Below, piece after piece: positions 15,497 through 24,793 of a stretch of DNA of 64,000 nt. The translations under genes were made by a program, and so were the position numbers. The notes under the pieces are model-generated. The model saw nothing but the letters and a program-made list of their open reading frames with translations, was not told the origin of the DNA and ran no database searches. Origin of the DNA: Porphyromonadaceae bacterium UBA2751 (GTDB lineage Bacteria; Bacteroidota; Bacteroidia; Bacteroidales; Muribaculaceae); the NCBI GenBank assembly GCA_002353285.1, contig DEJJ01000034.1:144860-208859 (forward strand), written 5' to 3'. Within the stretch, counting starts at the first letter, position 1, and each line of letters starts with the position of its first letter.

Positions 15497-18493
15497 ATGG
15501 CAACACCATCACTGCTCCGACAGATAGCACAATATTTTCACCAGCGCCCTGGGCTGCATGACCATTGCTTCGTGATGCCTAATCACCGCAGCTGCAAGTT
15601 CCTGGAAAGGGAACTCAGCTTAACAGCACAAGGAACATTTATCATGCCCGAGGTGCTCACCATCAACGACTTCGTGAGCCAGCTGGCGCATGGAGTCAAT
15701 GTCAATGCGATTGATGCATTGTTCATCCTCTACGACTGCTACAAGTCGCTGCCAGGCAATGAGGACACCGAGTTCGACAAGTTTATCTACTGGGGAAATG
15801 TGGTGCTTAACGACTTCAACGATGTGGACATGGACCTCATCGACCCCGAGATGCTTTTCAACAATGTGCGTGAGCATCGTGAAATCCAGGCCAACTACCT
15901 CGACAAAGACCTGCAGGAAATTATGAGAGCCTATTTCAAGCTCAATCAGCAAGGCATTGCAGCAGGCGATGAGGAGTTCTGGATCAACTACGACGACTCC
16001 AATCTCGACCCCGAGCAGGTGAAAGCCAGGTACTTGGCCCTGTGGCGAAACTTGCTGCCACTCTACAAGGCCTATCATCAAGAGCTCGACAAGAAAGGCG
16101 TGAAGTCGCGCGGACGCATCTATCGCGATGCCGTCGATGCTGTGAAAGATGGCATCGACCTGGGGCACAAGTGCTATGTGATGGTGGGCTTCAATGTGCT
16201 CTCGGCAAGTGAGGTTGCAATCTTCAAGCGGTTGAGCAACAGGGGTAAAGCTATGTTCTTTTGGGACACAGCGTCGCCCATATTCAACCCCAAGTTCCCG
16301 CCCAGCGCAGGCACCACCTATGTGAAATTCCTGCAGCAACAGTTCCCTCAACCCCACGACTTCGTGCCAGCCGAGGTTGATGCGTTCCCTCCGATTAATG
16401 TGTGGGGCATCCCCTCGGGCGTGGGGCAGGCCAAGTGCGCCTTCAAGATTGTGGATGAGCTCATAGGCAAGAACCTAATCAACGATAAAGAAAATGCCAT
16501 CGACACTGCAATAGTAACCCCCGATGAGACGCTGATGCAGCCGTTGCTCAACTCGGTGAGTGCTGGCATCAAGAGCATTAATGTTACAATGTCCTACTCG
16601 CTGCGCGACAGCGACATTGCATCGCTCATGAGAGTGGTGGCAATGATGCACAGCAGGGCGCGCCGCAGTCCTGACCAGCCATGGCAATACTACCGTGACG
16701 ACGTGAAGAATGTGCTCTCGCACACCATCATCAAGACTTGCTTTGGGCTTGATGCGCTCAAGCTCTCACACCGCATCGACAGTGAGAACCTGCTTTACAT
16801 CGATGCCACCATGACTAGCGGCATGCCCTTTGAACCACTATTTAGGGGAATCGACAACATGACACAGGCGAGCAGCGTGGTCGATTACCTGCAGCAGCTG
16901 GTTGAGTTCTGCAACACAGTGCTGCAAGCTATTGCCACCAGCAAGCCCATTGGTGATGACGATGATGACAAGAATGCCACCAATGGCACAATGACAATTC
17001 AGGAAGCCTTCATCAACCAGTATGTGGAAGTGCTCAACAGGGTGGCAGCAGCCATCAAGAAATACCAGTTGCCTCAGTGCGAGGACACTGTGACCTTCCT
17101 CATCGACAAGCTGGCATCAATCTTCACTGTGCCATTAGAAGGTGAACCCTTGAGCGGATTGCAGATGATGGGAATGCTCGAGACACGGTGCCTCGACTTT
17201 AATAATGTGATAATTCTCTCGGCCAACGAGGGCGTGATGCCTCGCAAGTCACGCAGTGGGTCGTTCATCACCGACTTCATGCGAAGAAACTACGGCATGT
17301 CCACATCGCGTGACCAGGAATCGATGTGGACCTACTACTTCTACCGCCTTATAGCCCGTGCACAAAACGTGTATATCCTTTACGACTCCAGCGATAAGGC
17401 TTTAGGGTCGAGCGAGGTCTCCCGATTTGTGAATCAGCTCAAGATGGTGTACGGTTGCGAGCTCAAGGAGAGGCAATTGACGCTCGATGTGCCAGCGAGC
17501 AAGGAACTCATCATCAATGTGCCCAAAGATGAACGCGTGATGCAAGTGATTGAGAGCTACGCCACACCTGGCGGTAAGTGCCTCTCGGCAAGTTCTATCA
17601 ACGAGTTCATCAATTGCCCACTATCGTTCTACTTCAGGCACATCGAGGGCCTCAATGCCGACTCTAACGACGACGAATTCATGGGTAGCAGCGACTTTGG
17701 CACCATTGTCCACGACACGCTGCAGCAGCTTTATTACCCTAGCGTTGATGGCGAGAAGCGACAAGGAGAATACAAGGTGACATGCGCCATGATCAAGGAG
17801 TTCAAGAATCATCGGCTCAACCACATCGTGTGTCAAATGGTGAATAAGGTTTACACCAGAAAAAGCGACCCTAATGCTCCACTTGCAGGGGAGGCTGCTA
17901 TTGTGAGCGAGTCAATAATCATGTTTGTGAAAAAGGTTCTCAACTACGACATCAATTTGCTGGCAGGCGACACCGACTTTTTTACTGTTCTCGAATGTGA
18001 ACGCAAGCGTGAGAATATTAGGCTGAACTTTGGCTCACAGGAGTTTAATTTCTCATTTACAGCCGACCGCATCGACCGCTTGAGCAACGGCACACTGAGG
18101 ATAGTGGACTACAAGACTGGCAATGACAACACCAAGTCGACAATTGAAAACATCTTTGTGCCCAAGGGCGACAGGGCCAAAGCGATCTTGCAACTGCTGC
18201 TCTACTGCAACGCCTATGCCAAGGATGCTGATTGCACCGAGCCCATACAACCCATGATTTACAAGATTAAGGACATGAATGATACGGGTGTAAAAATCGA
18301 AGGCAAGCAGTTAGAGAATTACCTCGATGTTAACGATGAGTTCTCAAGCAAGATGGACGCGGTGATTAGCAACTTCTTTGACCCCAAAAAGCCGTTCTCG
18401 CAAGCCGACTACAGCAAGCCCAGTGAGGCATCGTGCCGATACTGCAAGTTTACGAACTTCTGCCACCGCAATAAGAAAGAAAAGGACTACTAG
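15497..18493 (+). CDS. AddB-like subunit with C-terminal PD-(D/E)XK nuclease domain
   Basis: A protein of 998 residues. The N-terminal half is a UvrD-like helicase scaffold without a Walker A motif (FVMPNHRSCKFLERELS in place of the P-loop), the usual Bacteroidetes form. The DFNNVIILSANEGVMPRK segment (about 570-587) is the conserved helicase-like motif near the nuclease domain. The C-terminal nuclease has RIDRL and IVDYKTG (D..D-x-K). A cysteine in FINCPLSF plus C-x2-C-x5-C near the end (CRYCKFTNFC) match the 4Fe-4S staple of AddB. With AddA, which is not in this window, it would process double-strand breaks for RecA loading. Confidence 0.85.
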   Translation: MATPSLLRQIAQYFHQRPGLHDHCFVMPNHRSCKFLERELSLTAQGTFIMPEVLTINDFVSQLAHGVNVNAIDALFILYDCYKSLPGNEDTEFDKFIYWGNVVLNDFNDVDMDLIDPEMLFNNVREHREIQANYLDKDLQEIMRAYFKLNQQGIAAGDEEFWINYDDSNLDPEQVKARYLALWRNLLPLYKAYHQELDKKGVKSRGRIYRDAVDAVKDGIDLGHKCYVMVGFNVLSASEVAIFKRLSNRGKAMFFWDTASPIFNPKFPPSAGTTYVKFLQQQFPQPHDFVPAEVDAFPPINVWGIPSGVGQAKCAFKIVDELIGKNLINDKENAIDTAIVTPDETLMQPLLNSVSAGIKSINVTMSYSLRDSDIASLMRVVAMMHSRARRSPDQPWQYYRDDVKNVLSHTIIKTCFGLDALKLSHRIDSENLLYIDATMTSGMPFEPLFRGIDNMTQASSVVDYLQQLVEFCNTVLQAIATSKPIGDDDDDKNATNGTMTIQEAFINQYVEVLNRVAAAIKKYQLPQCEDTVTFLIDKLASIFTVPLEGEPLSGLQMMGMLETRCLDFNNVIILSANEGVMPRKSRSGSFITDFMRRNYGMSTSRDQESMWTYYFYRLIARAQNVYILYDSSDKALGSSEVSRFVNQLKMVYGCELKERQLTLDVPASKELIINVPKDERVMQVIESYATPGGKCLSASSINEFINCPLSFYFRHIEGLNADSNDDEFMGSSDFGTIVHDTLQQLYYPSVDGEKRQGEYKVTCAMIKEFKNHRLNHIVCQMVNKVYTRKSDPNAPLAGEAAIVSESIIMFVKKVLNYDINLLAGDTDFFTVLECERKRENIRLNFGSQEFNFSFTADRIDRLSNGTLRIVDYKTGNDNTKSTIENIFVPKGDRAKAILQLLLYCNAYAKDADCTEPIQPMIYKIKDMNDTGVKIEGKQLENYLDVNDEFSSKMDAVISNFFDPKKPFSQADYSKPSEASCRYCKFTNFCHRNKKEKDY

Positions 18494-18557
18494 TCCTCAG
18501 CTTTGAAACCACATTATTAATTCACACACACACATCACATATAAAACTCACACAATC

Positions 18558-19298
18558 ATGCGACACTTTTTATTTCATTTGGTACTGGCCGTTTTCATTG
18601 CCTCACTCGCCTCGTCGTGCAACACTAATGGCGAATACGTAAAACACGGTGGCACGATTTGCTACAGTTATTGGACATTCAGTTTTGGTACCATCTACGA
18701 TACACTGCCTGGTGTGGATGCTGCCTCGTTCACATCGATTGAGAACTGGCTTGGGCGCGACAAGCAACATTCCTATTTTAAGGGTCGACTCATAGAAGGT
18801 GCACATCCTGCATCGCTAAAGGCCAAGAAATATCCTCTCAGTTGCGACAACAACGACTATTACTACATGCACAAGCCCCTTAAAGTGGCAAGTGTCAAGC
18901 ACTTTGAGGTAATTAAATGGAACGAGGACGACATGTGGGCTATCGATAACCGATATGCTTATTATGACTCGATACGCATTGATGGTGCTGACTTGGCAAC
19001 TTTCAAAATTCAGGCCCACAATGTTGCAACCGACCGCAACCATGTGTACCGTTACGGCAAAATAATGCCGCTTGCCGACCCGGCAACCTATGTTGAGCAA
19101 TGGAATGGGCTTTACAGCCGCGACAAGGGCCACATCTGGTACTGCGGCAAGCTCATGGAAGATGTTGACATCGCAACCTTTGTCATCGACAAGGATGGAG
19201 CCCGCGACAAGAACGGCCATTTCTATCGCGGCGAGCGCGTGAGCAACGAGCAGTGGCAAGAAATCGCAACGCAGCGCAGTGATGACGAGGATAACTAA
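18558..19298 (+). CDS. DKNYY-family lipoprotein
   Basis: A protein of 246 residues. The N-terminus ends in a lipobox (SLASSC, Cys21), so it is lipid-anchored. The body is made of repeated strands with the DKNYY pattern: GRDKQHSYFKGR, TDRNHVYRYGK, SRDKGHIWYCGK, ARDKNGHFYRGE. The family is structural and of unknown function. It lies 64 nt after the AddB-like gene and just upstream of the ECF sigma operon, with which no functional link is evident. Confidence 0.85.
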   Translation: MRHFLFHLVLAVFIASLASSCNTNGEYVKHGGTICYSYWTFSFGTIYDTLPGVDAASFTSIENWLGRDKQHSYFKGRLIEGAHPASLKAKKYPLSCDNNDYYYMHKPLKVASVKHFEVIKWNEDDMWAIDNRYAYYDSIRIDGADLATFKIQAHNVATDRNHVYRYGKIMPLADPATYVEQWNGLYSRDKGHIWYCGKLMEDVDIATFVIDKDGARDKNGHFYRGERVSNEQWQEIATQRSDDEDN

Positions 19299-19365
19299 AG
19301 AGCATTTTATGAAATAATCTTTCGTCGATTTTCGTGTTTTTGCGTCTTATAAAGTGGATAGCCGA

Positions 19366-19869
19366 ATGGCTGTTCAGTATATTATGTTTGGTAGCAGACG
19401 CAGAAATATTGACGAAGTGATAGAGGCGAACCTTGACGCGTTAGTTAGGTTTGCCTACTTCCGCATGAGCAACCGTGCTCAAGCCGAAGACATTGTCTAT
19501 GAGGCTGTGTTGCGCCTGCTTGAAAATCGAGGAAAGGTAAGCGATGCAAGGTGCTACTTGTTTAGAATCGTCTTCAACTTGTGCCATGACGAGTTCAGGA
19601 GAAAGCGTCTCACGACGGTTCCACTTGACAACATTGAGATGCCCGACAAAACTGATGAACTGCTCGACCAAGAAGAGGTTGACCGCATCAACCACTTACT
19701 CGATGACTTGCCACCAAGTGAGGCTGAGATTGTGAGAATGAACGTGGTTGACGAGCTATCGTTTGTGGAGATAGGTCACATACTCAATCTGCCACAATCC
19801 ACAGCAAAATCACGGTTTTATTCGGGAATGAAAAAACTGAGAGAAAAGTATTTTACCAATAATCAATGA
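19366..19869 (+). CDS. ECF RNA polymerase sigma factor
   Basis: A protein of 167 residues (from this ATG). Region 2 is seen as LVRFAYFRMSNRAQAEDIVYEA and RCYLFRIVFNLCHDEFRR; region 4 has LPPSEAEIV and the helix-turn-helix LSFVEIGHILNLPQSTAKSR. There is no fused anti-sigma domain. An upstream in-frame GTG (19354) and a downstream ATG (19384) are other possible starts. It overlaps the next gene by ATGA, the usual layout for a cognate anti-sigma factor. Upstream, GTTTTTG and CGTCTTA might form an autoregulated ECF promoter; that is a guess. Confidence 0.92.
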   Translation: MAVQYIMFGSRRRNIDEVIEANLDALVRFAYFRMSNRAQAEDIVYEAVLRLLENRGKVSDARCYLFRIVFNLCHDEFRRKRLTTVPLDNIEMPDKTDELLDQEEVDRINHLLDDLPPSEAEIVRMNVVDELSFVEIGHILNLPQSTAKSRFYSGMKKLREKYFTNNQ

Positions 19870-20264
19870 GCGAGATGGACGAATATCAAGAAATAAAAGA
19901 ATTATTGAAACCGCAACGATCAATAGGCGCATCACCAGTGTTGCGCCAGCGCATCCACGCTGCATCAGCTCAAAAGCACAATGCCACCGGCACAAGGTGG
20001 TTGTGGAGTGCCGCAGCTGCATGCGTAGCGCTGATAGTTGGAGCGGCATTGCTTTTCAATGGCAAGGGTTCTATTGCATCATCATCCAACAGCGAGTGCA
20101 TCGTGTATGTCGCAGGGAAGAAAACCAGTGGCGATGAAGCCCACGCGATTGCCGAAGCCGATGTGGCAAGGATGGAGCAATTCATGCTGACAGTGGCTCA
20201 GCAAAATGCTGCCGAGCAGGAGAAAGTTAATCAATTTATGCAACATAAATCCATAGAGAAATGA
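19866..20264 (+). CDS. membrane protein in the anti-sigma position
   Basis: A protein of 132 residues. Residues 1-42 are cytoplasmic and charged, a single membrane helix spans about 44-64 (WLWSAAAACVALIVGAALLF), and the remainder is periplasmic with a helical Gln/Ala/Glu-rich end. Size, topology and ATGA overlap with the sigma gene fit an anti-sigma factor, but no zinc-binding HxxxCxxC motif is visible. The call therefore rests on context. It also overlaps the next gene by ATGA. Confidence 0.65.
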   Translation: MSEMDEYQEIKELLKPQRSIGASPVLRQRIHAASAQKHNATGTRWLWSAAAACVALIVGAALLFNGKGSIASSSNSECIVYVAGKKTSGDEAHAIAEADVARMEQFMLTVAQQNAAEQEKVNQFMQHKSIEK

Positions 20265-20644
20265 AACGTCTGATTATCATAATAACGTGCGTTGTCACAG
20301 CCATAGCCGTTTATGCCAACCCGCCAAGGTTGAACGTTGAAAGCCTGTTTGATGGCCGATACAACGACAACAAGAATATCACCATATCTATCTACAAGAA
20401 TAATGGTAATTATTACCGTGGGCTGACGGTAAAGAACAACCCTGGTATCATCAAGAAAATTGCCGATGCCATATCAAAAGACGTGCCAAGAGCAAAAGAA
20501 TATTCTGATTACACTGGAGCCGACGGGCAGTACACGTCGCTCCAGATTGTCAACAATGGTGAGATTATTTATATAGGTCTGCAACGCGACAAGCATGGTG
20601 GAGCTTTCTTCTTCATTCAAGGCAAAGAAAAAGCATTCAAATAA
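20261..20644 (+). CDS. small periplasmic protein of the ECF operon
   Basis: A protein of 127 residues with a signal peptide (MKRLIIIITCVVTAIAVYA). The mature part has alternating beta-type and helical segments, with YRGLTVKNNPGIIKKI and YIGLQRDKHGGAFFF. I do not recognise a named family with certainty. It overlaps the anti-sigma-like gene by ATGA and precedes the outer-membrane barrel by 17 nt, so it is translationally coupled and probably acts with them in the envelope. Confidence 0.75.
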   Translation: MKRLIIIITCVVTAIAVYANPPRLNVESLFDGRYNDNKNITISIYKNNGNYYRGLTVKNNPGIIKKIADAISKDVPRAKEYSDYTGADGQYTSLQIVNNGEIIYIGLQRDKHGGAFFFIQGKEKAFK

Positions 20645-20661
20645 CTAATCAATAACTTATT

Positions 20662-22812
20662 ATGAGCAAACTACTGAAGGCCGTCTTATTGATGGCTCTA
20701 CTTCCTGTATCCCTTCTCGCACAGGAAAACAATGACTCAACAGCCATCGACTCCATAGCCAACTATTGGGATAAAGTGCTGGAACTGAATGAGGTTGTGG
20801 TGGTTGGGCATCGCACGGTGCTCAAGCAAGAACCCGACCGCATAGTTTATCTCACCAAGAATGATGCGTTCGTCAAAGGGTTGAACGGCATCGAGGTGCT
20901 TGACCGCATTCCTCGCGTGACGGTTGAGGGCGATGCCGTGACGGTCGCTGGCAAGTCATCGGTGCGATACATAGTTGATGGCCGCCTATTAGAGACGCCT
21001 GGCGATGCCGTTGCTATGCAACTGAAGAACTTGCAAGCAACTGGCATCGAGAAAATTGAGGTGCTCACCACACCTCCAGCGAAATATGCCGCCGAAACAA
21101 ATGTGGCATTCATCAGCATCACCACGCGCAATGAATCGCTCGGCACGCGTGGCAATGTGTGGGGGCGCGGTATCGCTCGTGAGGATTTCAGCTACATGCT
21201 GGGGGGCAACCTGTCGCACACTACTCGCAAGGTCGAACTGTCGATTGACGCAAACTGGAATGCCACTCGAGGCATCAATGACCTTGACCGAACCTTCACC
21301 TTCAGTGACCATGTGAAAACCTCTAACCGGAGCACGCATTTCACCAATCGCGCAATTGGCCTGAACGGGCTTTTCAAGTACAGATTTACTGGTCGATTTG
21401 CGACGGGTGCCATAGCCAATTTCAGCACAACCCGAATGACCAGCAAGTTAAGCGATGTCACTAACGACAAAGGCAATATATTCAGTTCATATAATTATTC
21501 GCCGTCCCGCCCCAACAATGCACTCACATTGACGGCTTTTGCCGATTGGCAACTTGACGACAAGGGCAAGATGTTGAGTCTCACCTACAACTGGTTCAAC
21601 AAATCAACCAAGTCATTCTCTGATGTGACCACAAAATGGAACGGCGGCTCTTCACGCTTGACCAATCACGGACACAACAAATATCACATCCATTCTGTGA
21701 AATTCGATGCCACATTGCCATTCTCCTCCTTCAAGATGGAAACTGGCATGGCTTACACCACTATCGGCAACAACACAACATTGACCGCTGGAACTTATGA
21801 CGGCTCGCAATGGGTATATGACCCTTCGCAAAGCAACGGTTTTGACTACAACGAGAGCACCGTTGCTGCTTATGCCAGTTTTGAGAAGAGCTTTAGCAAC
21901 TCATTTTTCGGGAAACTAGGTTTACGCTACGAGCGCACCGACGTGAAAGGACATCAGTCAACAGGCGATGAAAAGCATAATAACAATTATGGCTATCTGT
22001 TCCCCTCGTTGAACTTTAGCTGGAACAATCAAAGCATTGGGCGTTTTTCCTTGTCATATTCTATGGGCATCACACGGCCAAACTTCAGCGACCTCAATCC
22101 TTTCCGCTACCACACCACCACAAGCGACTATGTATCGGGCAATCCCAATCTACGTCCGAGTATTGCCCACAACACCGAGCTGAGCTATAGTTTCAAGGGC
22201 ATCTATGCGGTGTTGTATGATTCCTATAATCGCAATGCGATTGCTTATGTAACGCGGTTCAATGCCGACGGCTCACAATTCTCAGTTCCCGAGAACTGCA
22301 TCGATAATAGCAAAGTGGGGCTTTATGCTTCCTACTATCGCTCAATCTTCGACTGGTGGAACATGAACATAGGTGGCGAAGTGTTCAACACTCAAGCAAA
22401 ATCAAAGATAGCCGATTTCAGTGAGCATGACGACAGCAGCTGGAGCGGCAAATTGGAACTCAGTTCTTCATGGATGCTAAATCGCTCGCAAACGCTTATC
22501 TTCAACATTCGGTTCAGCCATTACTTCCCCTATCACGAGCGCATGGTGCGATACGAGTCCATGTCGTTGATAGGTTTTGAGCTCCGTTACACGCTCCTCG
22601 ACAATCGACTGACACTTACTGCCGCCGTGAACGATCCATTCGGCTGGAACATCACCAAATCCACCGCTTTGTATAATGACTACAGCGTCTACACACGTAA
22701 CAACATCCACAGCCACGCCGTCTCGTTGCGTGTTTCCTACTCATTCGGTGGCAACAAAGTTAACAACGTCTATCGCGACTCCAAAGAGAGAGAATCCAGC
22801 CGTTCCTATTAA
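20662..22812 (+). CDS. outer-membrane beta-barrel protein (TonB-dependent receptor-like)
   Basis: A protein of 716 residues with a signal peptide (MSKLLKAVLLMALLPVSLLA). A plug-like region follows (ELNEVVVVGHRTVLKQ, IEVLDRIPRVTVEGD, IEKIEVLTTPPAKY), then a long barrel with many aromatic-ended strands, matching the OMP_b-brl_3 (PF14905) group. The usual N-terminal carboxypeptidase-regulatory-like domain is absent. As last gene of the ECF operon it is the likely sensor, target or transporter of the response; the ligand is unknown. Confidence 0.85.
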   Translation: MSKLLKAVLLMALLPVSLLAQENNDSTAIDSIANYWDKVLELNEVVVVGHRTVLKQEPDRIVYLTKNDAFVKGLNGIEVLDRIPRVTVEGDAVTVAGKSSVRYIVDGRLLETPGDAVAMQLKNLQATGIEKIEVLTTPPAKYAAETNVAFISITTRNESLGTRGNVWGRGIAREDFSYMLGGNLSHTTRKVELSIDANWNATRGINDLDRTFTFSDHVKTSNRSTHFTNRAIGLNGLFKYRFTGRFATGAIANFSTTRMTSKLSDVTNDKGNIFSSYNYSPSRPNNALTLTAFADWQLDDKGKMLSLTYNWFNKSTKSFSDVTTKWNGGSSRLTNHGHNKYHIHSVKFDATLPFSSFKMETGMAYTTIGNNTTLTAGTYDGSQWVYDPSQSNGFDYNESTVAAYASFEKSFSNSFFGKLGLRYERTDVKGHQSTGDEKHNNNYGYLFPSLNFSWNNQSIGRFSLSYSMGITRPNFSDLNPFRYHTTTSDYVSGNPNLRPSIAHNTELSYSFKGIYAVLYDSYNRNAIAYVTRFNADGSQFSVPENCIDNSKVGLYASYYRSIFDWWNMNIGGEVFNTQAKSKIADFSEHDDSSWSGKLELSSSWMLNRSQTLIFNIRFSHYFPYHERMVRYESMSLIGFELRYTLLDNRLTLTAAVNDPFGWNITKSTALYNDYSVYTRNNIHSHAVSLRVSYSFGGNKVNNVYRDSKERESSRSY

Positions 22813-22831
22813 CCCTGCTTCATCAATAATC

Positions 22832-22905
22832 GTGCCCACAGGCAACCCCACTTGCAATGGGCACAAAAAGAGAAACGATTGCGACTTTCGTCACAACCGT
22901 TTCTC
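22832..22905 (+). repeat. two hairpins at the left edge of the tRNA-Ser island
   Basis: Hairpin 1 has GTGCCCA (22832-22838) and TGGGCAC (22858-22864) arms with an inner GCAA/TTGC stem. Hairpin 2 (22870-22905) pairs GAGAAACG with CGTTTCTC, with inner ATTGCGAC/GTCACAAC arms. The second hairpin stands 5 nt before the 19-bp copy of the tRNA-Ser 3' end, just as a hairpin stands next to the real tRNA at 28191. Confidence 0.65.
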
Positions 22906-22910
22906 TTCCT

Positions 22911-22929
22911 TGGCGGAGAGGACAAGATT
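22911..22929 (+). repeat. left attachment-like copy of the tRNA-Ser 3' end
   Basis: TGGCGGAGAGGACAAGATT is identical over 19 nt, and in the same orientation, to the end of the tRNA-Ser gene at 28191-28209 (CCA, discriminator, acceptor strand and start of the T arm, read on the minus strand). The match stops at 22930. No other part of a tRNA is present here. This is the arrangement left by site-specific integration of an island at a tRNA 3' end. Confidence 0.7.
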
Positions 22930-23014
22930 ATTTTTTTGGTTTCGAGTCCTCGCCGTTGGTCTATTCGTCAACCATTTGCATTCAGGATTCGCTGCATTAC
23001 TGTCTATAACCCGT

Positions 23015-23386
23015 CTATGATTTTGATGTCTCCAACTGCTGCTTCAATAGGGCAATCATGTCCTCGAGTATGGCAATTCTTTTATCCTTCTCCTCGATGA
23101 TTCTGTCCTGAGCCTGGGCTTTTCCCTTGAGCTCACCAATCGTTATACTGGCTACATTATTGGAATTTCCAATCACATTGTAGTCATAATTTTTGGCTCG
23201 CTTAAATAGTCTGTCAATCGGGACATCAAAAAAATCTGCAATTTTCTCAAGTCTTTCGGCTGTGGGGTTGCCTTTGACGAGCGATGTTATTGAGCCATTG
23301 GACTGAAGCTGAAGATAATCCAATAAATCTTTGGCTCGCAAACTGCGCTCCTTTAGCAACACATTGATTACTTGGCCATTGTACAT
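23015..23386 (-). CDS. XRE-family regulator with C-terminal coiled coil
   Basis: A protein of 123 residues. A helix-turn-helix of the Cro/CI type spans about residues 5-60 (LLKERSLRAKDLLDYLQ, NGSITSLVKGNPTAERLEKIADFFDVP). The C-terminal 40 residues are a coiled coil (AQDRIIEEKDKRIAILEDMIALLKQQLE). It has an excellent promoter of its own. As the first gene inside the left boundary it may regulate the island; this is inferred from position only. Confidence 0.85.
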   Translation of the reverse strand: MYNGQVINVLLKERSLRAKDLLDYLQLQSNGSITSLVKGNPTAERLEKIADFFDVPIDRLFKRAKNYDYNVIGNSNNVASITIGELKGKAQAQDRIIEEKDKRIAILEDMIALLKQQLETSKS

Positions 23387-23470
23387 AAATTAAAGTGGTT
23401 TAAATGATTGTTAATTTATAAAATCAATAATATAGTATCGATTCTTTGATTTTTTTATTGTTTCGTTGGC

Positions 23471-23501
23471 CAAAATTAGGATAAATTTTTGGATTAACAA
23501 A
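23471..23501 (-). promoter_or_regulatory. promoter of the XRE regulator
   Basis: Minus strand: TTTG (23501-23498), 19 nt, TAATTTTG (23478-23471), a consensus match about 85 nt before the ATG. The remaining sequence up to 23704 is AT-rich with no gene. Confidence 0.75.
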
Positions 23502-23704
23502 ATTTTCGAGAATAGATTATTGATAAAGCTGTGATTAATTCAATCATCCAATAATAAATTGTTGCCCAATATTACCCTGAAACGGTGTCATGGCAAGGCT
23601 CTGGTAGTCAGTTAATAAACCTTTAATTTGACAACGAAATCACGTCATTTAACCAAAAGCTGAAAATTGTTCATTTTGATAATTGAGAACAATGGTTGAT
23701 TATT

Positions 23705-24061
23705 TCATTTAACGACTTTCCACCAACCGCCTTTAGCCCCACCAATTCTAATAAGTGTTCCATTTTCTTTTAGCTTTTTTATATGCTTCTGAATTGCAGA
23801 TGGTGAAATACCTAGTACTTGAGACAACTTTTTTCTTGAAATAGTTGGCTCGGAAGCAAGAATTGTCAGTAACTGGTCAGCCGTTTTCTGACCACCTTTC
23901 TGACCACCTTTTGATGGCAGGAAATAACTTACTGTAGAATACAGCAAAGTAGTCTCAAAAGTCACATCGCTACCGGTGAGTTCTTTCCATTTGGCGATTT
24001 TGTCAATGCCATATCCAGCATTTTCAGACAATCTTGCATAGCATCTCTCGTCATAATGATT
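23705..24061 (-). pseudogene. 3' fragment of an AlbA_2 / RecG-related ATP-binding regulator
   Basis: The readable frame gives NAGYGIDKIAKWKELTG, a poorly conserved strand, SKGGQKGGQK, and a final winged helix (ISRKKLSQVLGISPSAIQKH). This is the C-terminal quarter of the Bacteroidota AlbA_2 (Schlafen-type) DNA-binding ATPase family, whose members are normally about 400-500 residues. An in-frame TGA at 24064-24062 ends the open region upstream and no N-terminal half is present. The TTG at 24031 could start a 108-residue product, but truncation is the simpler reading. Confidence 0.65.
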
Positions 24062-24455
24062 TCATTTTATGCCATAAAGATACAAATTATTGATGAGCGG
24101 AATGTGAAATCCACTGCAAAATCAACACTTTCTGAAAAAAACATAACAAAAAGCCTTGCGTTTGAGAAAGATGTTGTATATTTGCATAAACTGGATTATG
24201 CCCTAATTTTTTGATAAACAGACGCGTATTGTCCGTCTATTTTCAGTTAAAAGGTTAAACTTTCTTAAAACTTTTATAACGATTTGGTATCAAACAATAT
24301 AAACCACAAATACTACACAAAAAAACAAGCAATAATCACTACTATAAATTATAGTTTTTAACATCCATTCACTAAATCTTGCGAGTTTTCGTCAATTCTC
24401 AATCGTATTATATAGGTAGAGACATCAATTAAAAAACCATTTAAAAATTACGATT
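24062..24455 (+). other. AT-rich intergenic stretch with one candidate promoter box
   Basis: About 390 nt without a credible gene. A -7 box TATATTTG lies at 24177-24184, with TTG-type candidates 12-18 nt upstream. A short inverted pair AGACG/CGTCT at about 24221-24239 lies downstream of it. If used, the box gives a leader of about 265 nt for the frameshifted gene at 24456. Confidence 0.4.
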
Positions 24456-24780
24456 ATGAACAAAAAAATGATTCAAGACGAGATTTACGAGGCAATCGCA
24501 AAACGCGTGAAAAAACGGAGGTCGCCTTAAGCCAATTGCCGATGAAAACGGCAACCTTTCTGATGGCTTAAAAGTGGCGCGACTTGATTGTGGTGACGGC
24601 CAAATTACTTTAAAGATTGGCACACTTGACGAAATTTGTAAAGCATTTGGTATCTCGAGGCCCATATCTGATGATGCCATAGAGGGTATGGTAAGGGCTA
24701 AGTTGAAATGTGGTAAGGCGTTTACAATTAATGACAAACTGGAGAATTCATTGACCGACGAGAATGTGCTTCTGCTCTAA
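24456..24780 (+). pseudogene. small gene of unknown function interrupted by a frameshift
   Basis: From ATG 24456 one frame reads MNKKMIQDEIYEAIAKRVKK and stops at 24528-24530. The next frame continues without a start codon as RLKPIADENGNLSDGLKV, then VARLDCGDGQITLKIG, to the stop at 24780. Joined near the A6 run at about 24510 they would give a protein of about 107 residues. The change needed is one skipped base (or an indel), so this is a mutation, a sequencing error or, less likely, +1 frameshifting. I recognise no family. It precedes the next unknown gene by 13 nt. Confidence 0.5.
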
Positions 24781-24793
24781 AAGACAAGGAATC

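Noticed and set aside
22921..22990. A second tRNA-Ser gene at the left island edge
   Set aside because: Only the 19-nt 3' end is present; no anticodon arm, D arm or variable arm follows.
24500..24520. Programmed -1 frameshift at the A-rich AAAAAAC heptamer
   Set aside because: The codon phase is wrong for a -1 slip and the downstream frame requires +1 (or -2), so mutation or sequencing error is more likely.
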